Below, piece by piece: positions 24,610-33,823 of a DNA stretch of 38,106 bases. Origin of the DNA: Alphaproteobacteria bacterium (GTDB lineage: Bacteria; Pseudomonadota; Alphaproteobacteria; UBA9219); contig JAQUYN010000018.1 of the NCBI GenBank assembly GCA_028691835.1, forward strand, positions 1 to 38,106, read 5' to 3'. Both the position numbers and the translations under genes were made by a program. Below the pieces are notes generated by a model that saw only the letters and a program-made list of their open reading frames with translations, had not been told where the DNA came from and did not search any database. Position 1 is the first letter of the stretch. Each line of letters begins with the position of its first letter.

Positions 24610-25839
24610 GTGTCCACATTCCAAACGATTGATGATCTTCACCTGACTGGCAAAGTTGTCTTGTTGCGCGTCGATTTTAATGTGCCGGTGAAGGATGGCC
24701 GCATAACGGACGCGACCCGTATTGTGCGCAGCTTGCCAACGATCCGCGCCCTTATCAAAGCAGGGGCCAAAGTTGTCATTCTTTCCCACTTTGGCCGCCC
24801 CAAGGGCAAACCCAACCCTGAATTTTCTCTGCGCCCCGTTGCTGCAGGTCTAAGCTCGCACTTAAACCTCCCCGTGGCTTTTGCCGAAGATTGCATTGGT
24901 TCTGTGGCTAAAACCGCTATAGCAGCGATGGAAAATGGTGACGTTCTGCTTTTAGAGAACGTACGTTTTTATCCCGAGGAAGAAGCCAATGATGCCGATT
25001 TTGCCCAAAAGCTGGCCGCCCTTGGCGACGTATTCGTCAATGACGCCTTTGCCGTTGCTCACCGCAAGCAAGCTTCTGTCGTCGCGATTGCCTCCTTCTT
25101 GCCATCGGTGGCCGGACGCTTGATGCAAGAGGAACTCACCGCCCTCAGCAAGGCGTTGGTGAAACCTGAAAAGCCCCTTGCCGCTTTGGTTGGCGGATCG
25201 AAAATTTCGACAAAGCTTGACCTTCTCAACAACCTAATCTGCAAAGTCGATATTCTCGTGCTTGGCGGCGGCATGGCCAATACGTTTATGGCGGCCAAAG
25301 GCCTCGCTGTCGGCAAGTCCCTTCATGAAGCCGATATGCTTGACACGGCCCGCACCATAATGGAAACGGCGGAAGCCAAGGGCTGCAACATCATGCTGCC
25401 GAAGGATGTCGTTGTCGCAACCGAACTGAAGGAAAACGCACCGTGCCAAACGGTCGCCGCTGACGCGGTTCCTACTGATGCCATGATCTTCGATCTTGGA
25501 ACCGAAGCTGTTGCGGAAATCAAGGCAACCCTCGCCCTTTGCAAAACGGTGATTTGGAATGGACCGCTGGGCGTGTTCGAAACGCCTCCCTTCGATAAAG
25601 GCACAAACGAAGTCGCCATATGCGTTGCCGACCTAACCAAGCGTGGCAAAATCCTCTCCGTCGCAGGTGGCGGCGATACTGTCTCTGCTTTGGATCATGC
25701 CGGGGTGACCAACGGCATTTCCTATCTTTCAACGGCAGGCGGCGCATTCCTTGAATGGATGGAAGGCAAACAACTTCCGGGCGTTGTCGCCCTTGAAAAC
25801 TCTGCGCCAGACGCAAAAAAAGGTAAGATGATTATTTGA
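24610..25839 (+). CDS. pgk: Phosphoglycerate kinase
   Basis: Pgk makes ATP from 1,3-bisphosphoglycerate in glycolysis and runs in reverse in gluconeogenesis. The 409-residue chain carries the usual signatures: VVLLRVDFNVPVKDGRI near the start, LSHFGRPKG, LLLENVRFYPEEE, VGGSKISTKL, LGGGMANTF, the nucleotide-binding WNGPLGVFE and AGGGDTVSA. It starts with GTG 24610. In many alphaproteobacteria gap lies just upstream of pgk; here it does not, and pgk appears as a single gene. Confidence 0.97.
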   Translation: MSTFQTIDDLHLTGKVVLLRVDFNVPVKDGRITDATRIVRSLPTIRALIKAGAKVVILSHFGRPKGKPNPEFSLRPVAAGLSSHLNLPVAFAEDCIGSVAKTAIAAMENGDVLLLENVRFYPEEEANDADFAQKLAALGDVFVNDAFAVAHRKQASVVAIASFLPSVAGRLMQEELTALSKALVKPEKPLAALVGGSKISTKLDLLNNLICKVDILVLGGGMANTFMAAKGLAVGKSLHEADMLDTARTIMETAEAKGCNIMLPKDVVVATELKENAPCQTVAADAVPTDAMIFDLGTEAVAEIKATLALCKTVIWNGPLGVFETPPFDKGTNEVAICVADLTKRGKILSVAGGGDTVSALDHAGVTNGISYLSTAGGAFLEWMEGKQLPGVVALENSAPDAKKGKMII

Positions 25840-26100
25840 ACGTGCACTGTTCGCGGGACCAGTTTCCAGAACTCTTTCTTGTGTCAAGATAAAGACGTGA
25901 GCACACGACTTGCATCGGAATATTTTGTTTATGTCAGGTTGATCCAAGGTAAAATGATGGAAGGAAGCTATCCATAAAAAATACGGAATCCGGAATAACA
26001 ATTCATGTTGAGCTGGCTCTGCTTCCAATTCTTGTCTTGGATCAGAGCTACAAAAAAACCAACTCGCGAAAAACAATCAGTATATAACGCTTAGGACACC
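25840..26100. other. Intergenic region between pgk and argH
   Basis: A 261-bp gap that is more AT-rich than its neighbours. I see no clear hairpin terminator for pgk and no complete promoter. CTTAGGAC just before 26101 is the argH ribosome site. Confidence 0.5.
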
Positions 26101-27507
26101 ATGAAAAAACCATCCTCCTCCAACCCCATGTGGGGCGGCCATTACAGCCAAGGTCCCGCCGAAATTATGGCGCAGATCAATGAGTGCCTTGATACCGACA
26201 AGCGGCTTTATGCGCAAGACATCGAAGGCTCGCTGGCACATGCGCAAATGCTAGGCGATTGCGGCATCCTGTCGGCCAAGGATGTGAAGGCGATTCAGAA
26301 AGGCCTGCGCCAAGTCTTGAAGGAAATAGAGAACGGCACCTTTGTCTTCAAAACAGAACTCGAGGATGTCCACATGAATGTGGAAAACCGCCTTGCCGAA
26401 CTGATCGGCGATGCGGCAGGACGTTTGCACACCGCACGTTCACGCAACGATCAAGTCGCCGTTGATATCCGCATGTGGACGCGCAGCGCGATGGATCGCA
26501 TGATAGCCCATCTGCATGATTTGCAAGTCGCGCTGGTCGCCCAAGCCGAAACGCACGCGGCAACATTGATGCCCGGCTTTACGCATTTGCAACCCGCACA
26601 GCCCATCACATTTGGCCATCATCTTTTGGCCTATGTCGAAATGTTTAGCCGCGACGCCAGCCGCTTTGCCGATGCCCGCGAACGCCTGAACGAATGCCCG
26701 CTGGGCGCGGCAGCCTTGGCGGGAACATCGTTCCCCACGAACCGCGAACAAACCGCGAAAGCACTCGGCTTTAAAGGCGCGATGCGTAATTCGCTCGACG
26801 CCGTATCGGATCGTGATTTTGCGATGGAGTTTTTGGCCACCGCGAACATCACGGCCATTCACCTTTCAAGGTTGGCTGAAGAAATCGTTCTTTGGACAAG
26901 CGATGCCTTCCGCTTCGTCAAACTGTCACAGGCTTTCACAACCGGAAGCTCGATTATGCCGCAAAAGCGCAACCCCGATGCGGCAGAGCTGATCCGCGCC
27001 AAGTCCAGCGCGATCACGGGCGCAAATATCCAACTCCTCACGCTGATGAAGGGTCTGCCGCTTGCCTACAACAAAGACTTGCAAGAAAGCAAACCGCCGG
27101 TCATCAAAGCCGCCGATGAACTTGAGATGATGCTGGCCGCGATGGTGGGCATGATCCACGACATGACAGCGAATGCCGACACCATGCGCGCCGCAACGGA
27201 TCGCGGATTCTTGACAGCCACCGACCTTGCCGACGGATTGGTTCGCGCCCTTGGCCTTCCCTTCCGCCAAGCCCATCATATTACGGGACGCATCGTCGTC
27301 ATGGCTGAAGAGAAAGCCTGCCGCCTTGACGAACTTTCGCTCAAGGACATGCAAAGCGTCGAGCCTAAACTGACCAAAGAAATCTTCGAAATCCTGAAAC
27401 CCGAAAGCGCCGTCAAAAGCCGCACCTCGCTCGGCGGCACCGCCCCAAAGAATGTCGCAGCGGAAGTCAAGCGGTGGAAGAAAAAGATCGGCATGCAAGG
27501 AGCTTGA
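26101..27507 (+). CDS. argH: Argininosuccinate lyase
   Basis: ArgH splits argininosuccinate into arginine and fumarate, the last step of arginine synthesis. The 468-residue chain has the superfamily regions in order: the substrate-binding [35 protein letters not shown] with the catalytic-region residues, and the signature [12 protein letters not shown] whose serine (S283) is the catalytic base. The start has TAGGAC upstream. argG is not adjacent. A small gene follows 46 bp later. Confidence 0.97.
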   Translation: MKKPSSSNPMWGGHYSQGPAEIMAQINECLDTDKRLYAQDIEGSLAHAQMLGDCGILSAKDVKAIQKGLRQVLKEIENGTFVFKTELEDVHMNVENRLAELIGDAAGRLHTARSRNDQVAVDIRMWTRSAMDRMIAHLHDLQVALVAQAETHAATLMPGFTHLQPAQPITFGHHLLAYVEMFSRDASRFADARERLNECPLGAAALAGTSFPTNREQTAKALGFKGAMRNSLDAVSDRDFAMEFLATANITAIHLSRLAEEIVLWTSDAFRFVKLSQAFTTGSSIMPQKRNPDAAELIRAKSSAITGANIQLLTLMKGLPLAYNKDLQESKPPVIKAADELEMMLAAMVGMIHDMTANADTMRAATDRGFLTATDLADGLVRALGLPFRQAHHITGRIVVMAEEKACRLDELSLKDMQSVEPKLTKEIFEILKPESAVKSRTSLGGTAPKNVAAEVKRWKKKIGMQGA

Positions 27508-27553
27508 AACAAAGACACCATTACGTGACAGACCACAGAAAGGGGAAGCCTCC

Positions 27554-28036
27554 ATGAAAACAATCAAAGCCGTTCTACGCGCGGGTTATCAGGTTGCGTC
27601 TGGCCAGTCACAAACGGACTTAAGGTTCCCACTTGGCACCATTCGCATGCAGGCTCCGTTTTTCAAGGAACGAGGCCTTGATTTCGACACGTATTTCGAT
27701 GGCAATTTCCGCTATGCCACGCTCAACCTGTCCATTGCGCCTCGGTTCTTCCGCATTGGCAAAACATCCTATCACTTCAAGAACGTCGAATGGACGGACG
27801 TGTTACCAGCAGAAACATTCTTCTTGAGTCCGGCGCAACTCCGCTTCAAAGGCAATATCTATAAAGCCCTGATCTATATTCCCGATCCCGAAACAAAACC
27901 CGACCACCAGCAAGGCACAAGCGTTCTGGAAATCATTGCCAATAAGGTCCCTGACATCGCCTATGGCGACGAAATCGAACTCCTCTACGACCCGCAAGAG
28001 ATCCAGATCAACGAAGCAGCCTGTGAACGGACATAA
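27554..28036 (+). CDS. Small protein, possibly riboflavin-kinase-like barrel
   Basis: Encodes 160 residues, starting at ATG 27554 after a GGGGAAG ribosome site. I recognise no confirmed family. The order of features recalls the archaeal CTP-dependent riboflavin kinase (DUF120): a first strand region (GYQVASGQSQTDLRF), a YATLNLSIA segment like the GTLNL of that family, a middle barrel part with FKGNIYKALIYIP, and a late SVLEIIANKVPDIAYGDEIEL resembling LEI...GDEVEI. This is similarity of pattern only. It may be co-transcribed with argH. It ends shortly before an inverted-repeat element. Confidence 0.65.
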   Translation: MKTIKAVLRAGYQVASGQSQTDLRFPLGTIRMQAPFFKERGLDFDTYFDGNFRYATLNLSIAPRFFRIGKTSYHFKNVEWTDVLPAETFFLSPAQLRFKGNIYKALIYIPDPETKPDHQQGTSVLEIIANKVPDIAYGDEIELLYDPQEIQINEAACERT

Positions 28037-28071
28037 AAAACGTCGCAGCGGAAGAAGAAGCTTTCAAGGGG

Positions 28072-28288
28072 CTAGAGACAAGGGACTAGCGAAGAGATTG
28101 TGAACAACTCTTCCCGCCTGCGTCATCGCGAGGGCGTTTACGCCCGTGGCGATCCAGCCCATAAGTCGCACTATGAGTTGAGATTGACAGGTTTGGACTA
28201 GATTGCCACGCCTGACTAAAGTCAGGCTCGCAATGACATATAGAGAGAATTTTGTTTATAGCGCTCTTCGCTAATCCCTAGACCCTAG
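28072..28288. repeat. Inverted-repeat element G
   Basis: A 217-bp element with 25-bp terminal inverted repeats (21 of 25 positions match), beginning CTAGAGACAAGGGACTAGCG and ending with the complement of CTAGGGTCTAGGGATTAGCG. Inside is another bounded segment beginning GTCATCGCGAG and ending CTCGCAATGAC, with small hairpins such as GGGCG-tttac-GCCC. The right arm encodes the last residues and stop of the PhzE-like gene. No coding capacity is seen. This copy has no full partner in the window. Confidence 0.6.
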
Positions 28289-30136
28289 ATACCGCATCAC
28301 CTCATGCACGATGCGCATGCCATTGGTGGTGAGGATCGACTCGGGATGGAACTGCACGCCCCAGAATCCTTTGCCACGCAGAGAATGGATTTCGCCCGTC
28401 GGCTCATCAAAGCTGATCTCAATGTCGCGCGGCTTGCCGTCGGTCTTGCCCGCAAACGTATTGTAAAAGCCGACGCGTTCCGGCGATCCAAAGAAATCGA
28501 TGAGTTCTTGCGCACCTTGGAAGGGCCGCGCCTTCTTGGCCAAGGGCAGACCCAGCACATTGCATAAAATCTGATGGCCCAAACAGACGCACAGCAAAGG
28601 CTTTTTCTGTTCGACAAACATCTGGCAAAGCGCATTGGCCTTTGCGATACGCGGGTCGCTCATATCTCGCGGATCACCGGGGCCGGGGCCGAGTACAATC
28701 AAATCAGCATCGTCGGTTGCAGGATCATACGCCGCGTTCTTCACGATCTTGGGGATCATACCGAGGGGCCGCAACATATGCGCAAGCATGCGCGTGAAGT
28801 TGTCCTCATTATCAATGATCGTGACGCGTTTGCCTTTCAACTGCGCATCGGCGTGGCGCATGTCGCTTTGGTCTTCAATCCAAAAACGCGACAGCTTCGC
28901 ATTCCGCGCCGAAAGCTGGATCATCGTGTCTTCGTTATAGACCTGCTCGCCCAAGCGATAGCACGGATCGTTGCCGCTGTTACCAAGTCCAAGCGCCGCA
29001 AGCATGCCGCGCACCTTGGCCGACGTTTCCGCCGTTTCCGATTCCGGATCGCTGTCGCGCACGATGGTCGCCCCCGCGCCAATCTCAAACGCACCGTCCA
29101 TGCCGATTTCCGCCATGCGGATTGTAATCGGTGAGTCAAGCGTATCGTGCCCAGCCTCATCGCGGCCTAACAATGCCAACGCGCTTCCATAATAACGGCG
29201 ACTTTGCGCCCCATGGCGTTGATTGATCCGGCACGCATTTTCAATCGGCGAACCAACTACTGTTGTCGCAAACATGCTTTGGCGCAGCATATCGACAACG
29301 TCGTGATCGCTTTCACCTGCCAACACATATTCGGTGTGGATCAGCTTCGACATTTCTTTAATCATCGGCCCGACAACCTGACCGCCGGAACTGCAAATCT
29401 CTGCCATCATCTTCAGCTCTTCATCCACGACCATCAGAAGTTCAAAGATTTCCTTCTGGTCTTTCAAGAAAGCATGCATAGCGGGGAACACGTCGTCCTG
29501 ATCGTGCTCCATCTTGCGGAACGTGCCGGAGATCGGGTTCATCTTCACGCTGCCCTGCTGACAGGACAGATGGCGTTCCGGCGTCGCGCCGATAAAGTAC
29601 TGCTCGCCTGTGAAATAGATAAAAGTCCAATACGCGCCATATTCATTTTCCAAAAGACGGCGATAGATGCTTAAAGCCTTGGCTTTGGAAAACGCCGCGA
29701 TCTTGCCGCGATAGAAACGCGGCACAACGAAGTTACATCCCTCGCCGTTGCCGATCTCGTCATCGATAATGCGCTGTGTCATTGCAGCAAAAGCGGCATC
29801 GTCAGGCGTAAAAGCGCCCGCGCCGTCCATACTCACATCTTCTTGCGGCAACAGGCCGATCAGTTGATCGAGCGTGATCGTGTCCTGCGTTTCGATCTGC
29901 ATACACAGGATTTTTTCATCACCATGGGTGGCCACAAAGCCAAGCTCTTCAACTTGGCGGAACGGGAGGATACTCAGCGTATCAAAGACCGCACCGCCAC
30001 CCTTCCCCGTTTTACGCGGAATATCGTCGAGCTTCTCGAAAGAAGAAACAGGGCCGGAAAAACAAAACACTTTGCGGTCGGCCTGTTTGCGGATCAAAGC
30101 AAAAGGCTTGTCGGATTCAAAACACAGATTAGTCAT
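28271..30136 (-). CDS. PhzE-like fused chorismate amination enzyme (ADIC or anthranilate synthase)
   Basis: Encodes 621 residues: a chorismate-binding domain (about 1-430) fused to a class I glutamine amidotransferase (about 445-621). It takes ammonia from glutamine and adds it to chorismate. The length and local sequences (NEYGAYWTFIYFTGEQYFIG, MNPISGTFR, VDEELKMMAEICSSGGQVVG, SPIENACR and VGFYNTFA) match PhzE, the aminodeoxyisochorismate synthase of phenazine synthesis, more closely than the TrpE(G) fusions of rhizobia (about 730). The amidotransferase triad is intact: C518 in CLGHQ, H597 and E599 in FHPES. No other phenazine or trp gene is near, so the product could be ADIC or anthranilate. 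The last five codons and stop lie in an inverted repeat. No leader peptide rich in Trp is seen upstream. Confidence 0.82.
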   Translation of the reverse strand: MTNLCFESDKPFALIRKQADRKVFCFSGPVSSFEKLDDIPRKTGKGGGAVFDTLSILPFRQVEELGFVATHGDEKILCMQIETQDTITLDQLIGLLPQEDVSMDGAGAFTPDDAAFAAMTQRIIDDEIGNGEGCNFVVPRFYRGKIAAFSKAKALSIYRRLLENEYGAYWTFIYFTGEQYFIGATPERHLSCQQGSVKMNPISGTFRKMEHDQDDVFPAMHAFLKDQKEIFELLMVVDEELKMMAEICSSGGQVVGPMIKEMSKLIHTEYVLAGESDHDVVDMLRQSMFATTVVGSPIENACRINQRHGAQSRRYYGSALALLGRDEAGHDTLDSPITIRMAEIGMDGAFEIGAGATIVRDSDPESETAETSAKVRGMLAALGLGNSGNDPCYRLGEQVYNEDTMIQLSARNAKLSRFWIEDQSDMRHADAQLKGKRVTIIDNEDNFTRMLAHMLRPLGMIPKIVKNAAYDPATDDADLIVLGPGPGDPRDMSDPRIAKANALCQMFVEQKKPLLCVCLGHQILCNVLGLPLAKKARPFQGAQELIDFFGSPERVGFYNTFAGKTDGKPRDIEISFDEPTGEIHSLRGKGFWGVQFHPESILTTNGMRIVHEVMRYLGSRD

Positions 30137-30673
30137 GGAGATTTTCTTTCTTCAAAAGACAGGTGCAAAAGCGCGAAAGAATGCGCGCAAACGGCCCTAT
30201 GCGGAGCCAAGAACTTAGCACCAACGCCATCGCCCGTTTAGGACAAGAAAGAAAGATTGAAAAAGCATATCGGTTTTCCTTAGGTGTGAACCCAGATTAT
30301 ACGCCCCAGAAGTCTCGTGCAACGTCCTATTTTGGGAATAACCAAGCATAGCGACAGTCACAAACCTTTAAACCTAGCCTCTCCGTGTGTCATCTCGGAG
30401 AAACTTTCTCTTCGGCTTCCAAGAAGACGAAAGAAAGTTTAATCCGGGATCCCATTTGGTTGCTTTCTATTGATAAATAACAAAGAAAATGGGATTCCGG
30501 GTTCGCGCTAACCCAGAGCATCAGGAATGACAATGGAGAATGGGATCATTGAACTGCCTATCAGGCACGGCCCGAACGTTGCCTATTTTACCAAACTTAA
30601 CCATGTTTGAAAATATATTGGAAAGACTTTTTGTGATACAATGCAGACATTCTTCTCTTACAAAGTTTTTATC
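30137..30673. other. Intergenic region with repeat E
   Basis: A 537-bp stretch between the divergent PhzE-like gene and the small secreted-protein gene. It contains the palindromic repeat at 30388-30532. Short frames exist but none has a ribosome site or familiar content. Promoters for both genes must lie here; I cannot name them. Confidence 0.5.
30388..30532. repeat. Palindromic repeat E, copy 2 (composite)
   Basis: A 145-bp element beginning TGTCATCTCGG and ending GGAATGACA. Its right half carries, inverted, the 31-bp block shared with 18791-18924. Its left half has AAACTTTC and GAAAGAAAGTTT, which can fold into a long hairpin, followed by TCCGGGATCCCATTT, which faces AAATGGGATTCCGGG in the right half. 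The two halves therefore look like two related units inserted head to head. Confidence 0.62.
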
Positions 30674-31108
30674 ATGACCTTTTTTTCGCGGACAAAGAAG
30701 CGCGTTGTTGGAAGCGCCCTTACCCTCCTCCTCTTTCCCTTGGCGTCCAACGCAGCCACAGCAAATTCAAGCGGATTGCTGTTAAATTCAATGTCACGCC
30801 CCGGCGGATACTGGATTAAATTAGGAAACAGGAACATAGGTGTTCTGTCCGTGAATTGCCAAAAAGCCAAAGTAGGCATTATGCGTCAAGGCGAATCCGG
30901 TCCGCAAACAACCCAGATTCAATTTGATCCTGCAACGGGCGCTGTCGTGAGTTTAATCAATGGCAATATGCTCGGACATAAGAGTATGGATGGCAAAGAT
31001 CAGCTCAGCATCAACGCTTCGACAAACCTTAATCAAGTTTGTGCGTATGGCACGCCCAAAGCCCCCGAACAAATTGTCTCCGGCTTTTTGGCGCAGTTTG
31101 ATTTATAA
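30674..31108 (+). CDS. Small secreted protein of unknown function
   Basis: Encodes 144 residues from ATG 30674. The first about 28 residues form a signal peptide (basic SRTKKR, hydrophobic ALTLLLFPLA, SNA-ATA cleavage site). The mature part is short and probably beta-rich, with two cysteines (VNCQKA and QVCAYG) that could form a disulfide. The frame also contains an ATG at 30641, but that would put unusual residues before the signal peptide. No family is recognised. It lies on the same strand as the ABC-F gene, 109 bp upstream. Confidence 0.65.
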   Translation: MTFFSRTKKRVVGSALTLLLFPLASNAATANSSGLLLNSMSRPGGYWIKLGNRNIGVLSVNCQKAKVGIMRQGESGPQTTQIQFDPATGAVVSLINGNMLGHKSMDGKDQLSINASTNLNQVCAYGTPKAPEQIVSGFLAQFDL

Positions 31109-31217
31109 CCATCACTCCGCCATATAGTCTTGCCATTATATCCATGACTTGCTGCCTATTGTGGGGTATAGGGACCCTTCGTTCGTTTATTATTACAGGA
31201 AAAAGTCTGAACCGCTG

Positions 31218-33053
31218 ATGCTCTCTATACAAAACCTTACCTATCGCGTCGGTGGCCGTACGCTTCTTGACAATGTCTCCATTAATATTCCAGCAGGCCA
31301 CAGGGTCGGCTTCGTCGGCCCGAATGGGGCGGGCAAATCCACACTGTTTCGCCTGATTGCCGGAGAAATCGCTCCCGACGATGGCGAGATCTCGATGATC
31401 CGAGGCTCGTCCCTTGGAATCGTACGCCAAGACTTTCCCGAGAACGACACACCGCTGATCGAGATCGTCCTTGCCGCCGACACCGAGCGCGCCGCGCTGA
31501 TGGCCGAATCCGAGAACACCGAAGACATGGATCGCATCGGCTACATCTATGATCGCCTGTTGCAGATCGACGCCTATGACGCACCGGCCCGCGCCGCTTC
31601 AATTCTGTCTGGCCTTGGCTTTAACGAAGTCGCACAATCCATGCCAATCACGGCCTTTTCCGGTGGCTGGCGGGCCCGCGTCGCTTTGGCCTGCGTCCTG
31701 TTCACGCGCCCCAACGTTTTGCTGCTTGATGAGCCAACGAACCATCTGGATTTTGAATCACTGATTTGGCTGGAAGGCTTTTTGGCGCGTTACACCGAAA
31801 CGCTTATCCTCATCAGCCATGATCGCGACATTCTGAATAAGACCGTCACGCAGATCATGCATCTGGAAAACAAAAAGCTTGTGCAATATACGGGCAACTA
31901 TGACGGGTTTGAACGCCGCCGCGCCGAACGCCTGATGAACCAACAAGCCCTGCACGAAAAGCAAATGGCGCAAAAAGCGCATCTGATGGATTTCGTCAAT
32001 CGCTTCCGCGCCAAAGCCAGCAAGGCTCGCCAAGCGCAAAGCCGCCTGAAAGCCATCGAAAAGATGGACATCGTCGATGCCGTGATCGCAAGCCGCGTGA
32101 CAGCGTTTGGGTTCCCACAACCCAAGGAAATGAAGTCGCCGCTGATCCGCCTTGAAGATGTCGATGCGGGCTATGTGCCCGGCAAGCCCGTTTTACGCAA
32201 ACTGGATTTGGCTATTAATGCCGATGATCGCATCGGACTTTTGGGCGCGAACGGCAATGGCAAATCAACGCTTATCAAGATTATCTCGGATCGCCTTGCC
32301 CCTATGGCTGGCGAAGTGCATCGCTCATCCAAGATCAAGATCGGCTATTTCGCACAGTTCCAAACGGACGAACTCGACATCACGATCACAGCGTTTGAAA
32401 CGCTGCAATCCGCGATGCAGGAACCATCCGAAGTCAAAGTCCGTTCCATGCTCAATGGCTTTGGCTTTGATAAACATAAAGCCGATACGTTGGTGGGCGA
32501 ACTGTCAGGCGGCGAAAAAGCGCGGCTACTGTTCTGCTTGATGAGCTTTGACGCGCCGCACATTATGCTGCTCGATGAACCGACAAACCATTTGGACATT
32601 GATGCCCGCGAGGCTTTGATCCAAGCCCTCAACAATTACACCGGCGCAGTCATTATCGTCAGCCATGACCCGCATTTGGTCGAATGCGTGGCGGATCAGC
32701 TGTGGCTCGTCGAGGGCGGCAAGGTCAGACCGTTCGACGACGATCTAAACGGCTATCGCGCTTATGTCATAAAGCAACGTCGCCTTGAAGCGCAGCAAAA
32801 CAAGAAAGCCGCCGCCACGCCAGCCCGCGCCGACGCGCAGGAACCAGACTATGAAGCGCAGGCCCGCAAGCTTGAACATCACATCGCCGAGCTGAACCAA
32901 AGCAAACTCGCACTCGAAGGCGAAATCGCGCTGTGCTTTGAAGAAGGCAACGAAGCCAAGCGCGCAAAGAGGCTGAACGAGTCGCAAAAGAAACTCCAAA
33001 GCGAATTGGATGAATCCGAAGCCGCGCTGGAACAGCTGATTCTGAAAATCTAA
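31218..33053 (+). CDS. ABC-F family ATPase
   Basis: Encodes 611 residues: two ABC domains in one soluble chain without membrane segments, as in ABC-F proteins that act on the ribosome. First domain: Walker A GPNGAGKST (34-42), signature FSGGWRARVALA, Walker B LLLDEPTNHLD. Second domain: GANGNGKST, LSGGEKARLLFC and MLLDEPTNHLD. The linker between them is long and charged (ABC_tran_Xtn type), and the C terminus is a coiled coil (about 550-611), as in the Uup/YheS-like members. These proteins resolve stalled translation or, in some cases, protect from antibiotics; which applies here is unknown. The start at ATG 31218 is chosen because MLSIQNLTYRVGG is the normal beginning. Confidence 0.93.
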   Translation: MLSIQNLTYRVGGRTLLDNVSINIPAGHRVGFVGPNGAGKSTLFRLIAGEIAPDDGEISMIRGSSLGIVRQDFPENDTPLIEIVLAADTERAALMAESENTEDMDRIGYIYDRLLQIDAYDAPARAASILSGLGFNEVAQSMPITAFSGGWRARVALACVLFTRPNVLLLDEPTNHLDFESLIWLEGFLARYTETLILISHDRDILNKTVTQIMHLENKKLVQYTGNYDGFERRRAERLMNQQALHEKQMAQKAHLMDFVNRFRAKASKARQAQSRLKAIEKMDIVDAVIASRVTAFGFPQPKEMKSPLIRLEDVDAGYVPGKPVLRKLDLAINADDRIGLLGANGNGKSTLIKIISDRLAPMAGEVHRSSKIKIGYFAQFQTDELDITITAFETLQSAMQEPSEVKVRSMLNGFGFDKHKADTLVGELSGGEKARLLFCLMSFDAPHIMLLDEPTNHLDIDAREALIQALNNYTGAVIIVSHDPHLVECVADQLWLVEGGKVRPFDDDLNGYRAYVIKQRRLEAQQNKKAAATPARADAQEPDYEAQARKLEHHIAELNQSKLALEGEIALCFEEGNEAKRAKRLNESQKKLQSELDESEAALEQLILKI

Positions 33054-33159
33054 TCCACAGCACATCAGTATATGAAAGTAATTGGCGCGGAACGCTTGCT
33101 TCTGCCTGTCTTTTTGCTATCAAGGCGAACTTTCAGTTCTCAAAACCACAGAAAATACA

Positions 33160-33725
33160 ATGAACAAAAACCTATACGCCATCGTCTCTGGCCTTTTTCT
33201 TTTCGCTCAGACGGCCCAGTCCTTCGCCAAGCCACCGGAGGACCATGACCATCCACAATGGAGCCAGCCCAAAATCTCCGCCTCGGGGAAGAGCCTATCC
33301 ATCGAACTCAAATTGCCCGCCGCTGCGCAAAGCGAAGAACTCTTGAACGCAGGCTGTGCCGCCTTGAAATTGTGTGCGGGACAAAGCCGTCCCTGACTTT
33401 TGGCCACAGCGCGACAGAATTCGGAATCTCAAAAACGGGATTTCGCCCGTTCTGGCTTGTTCTGACAACGACAAAAAACAAAAAAGGACAAGAACAAACA
33501 AAAGGCCACATTGTTCATTTACCAGCACAGCAATCACTCCCCGAAAAGTTGCCTATCGGAGAAATTCCTGCCGTTCCTTACCAAATCAGCGAGTTCTGCT
33601 CTGCCAATGGAAAAGCGAAAATTCCAACAGATGATGAAGCTATCAGCGTGAACACCTTTCTGTTCTCGCTCCTGCGCCCGAAACTTTGCGCTGTCTCTCC
33701 GGACTTCGCGCAATGCCGTCAGTAA
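33160..33725 (+). pseudogene. Frameshifted secreted-protein gene
   Basis: The frame starting at ATG 33160 gives a clear signal peptide (MNKNLYAIVSGLFLF..., cleavage near SFA-KPP) and then about 50 mature residues before stopping at 33396. In another frame, from about 33370 to 33725, the sequence continues as a protein-like stretch (ATEFGISKTGFRPFWLVLTT, a long hydrophilic part, and a C terminus with paired cysteines). The second part has no plausible start of its own; its upstream portion reads as Arg-rich noise. A single gene of about 188 codons broken by one frameshift near 33365-33395 is the simplest reading. Sequencing error or a real mutation are both possible. No family is recognised. 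A terminator follows at 33782. Confidence 0.55.
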
Positions 33726-33781
33726 AGCTTTAAATCAAGGCAAGCGAACAAGTCCTGCGCTCTTGCCCTATCCGACATCAA

Positions 33782-33815
33782 AAAAACCCCGCCGGATCGC
33801 TCCGACGGGGTTTTT
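33782..33815 (+). terminator. Intrinsic terminator after the frameshifted gene
   Basis: AAAAACCCCG and CGGGGTTTTT pair, with a further GGA/TCC inside, followed by a T-rich run. The sequence is nearly identical to the terminator at 34055-34089. Confidence 0.82.
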
Positions 33816-33823
33816 CTTTTTTA

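Noticed and set aside
28574..29134. Plus-strand open frame opposite the PhzE-like gene
   Set aside because: Arg/His-rich antisense reading of a conserved enzyme, without a start signal.
28271..30136. Plain TrpE(G) fusion as the first choice
   Set aside because: The length and local motifs agree better with PhzE; anthranilate synthase activity is kept as an alternative.
30163..30351. 62-codon plus-strand frame upstream of the PhzE-like gene
   Set aside because: It has no ribosome site, domain or neighbour support and lies in the presumed promoter region.
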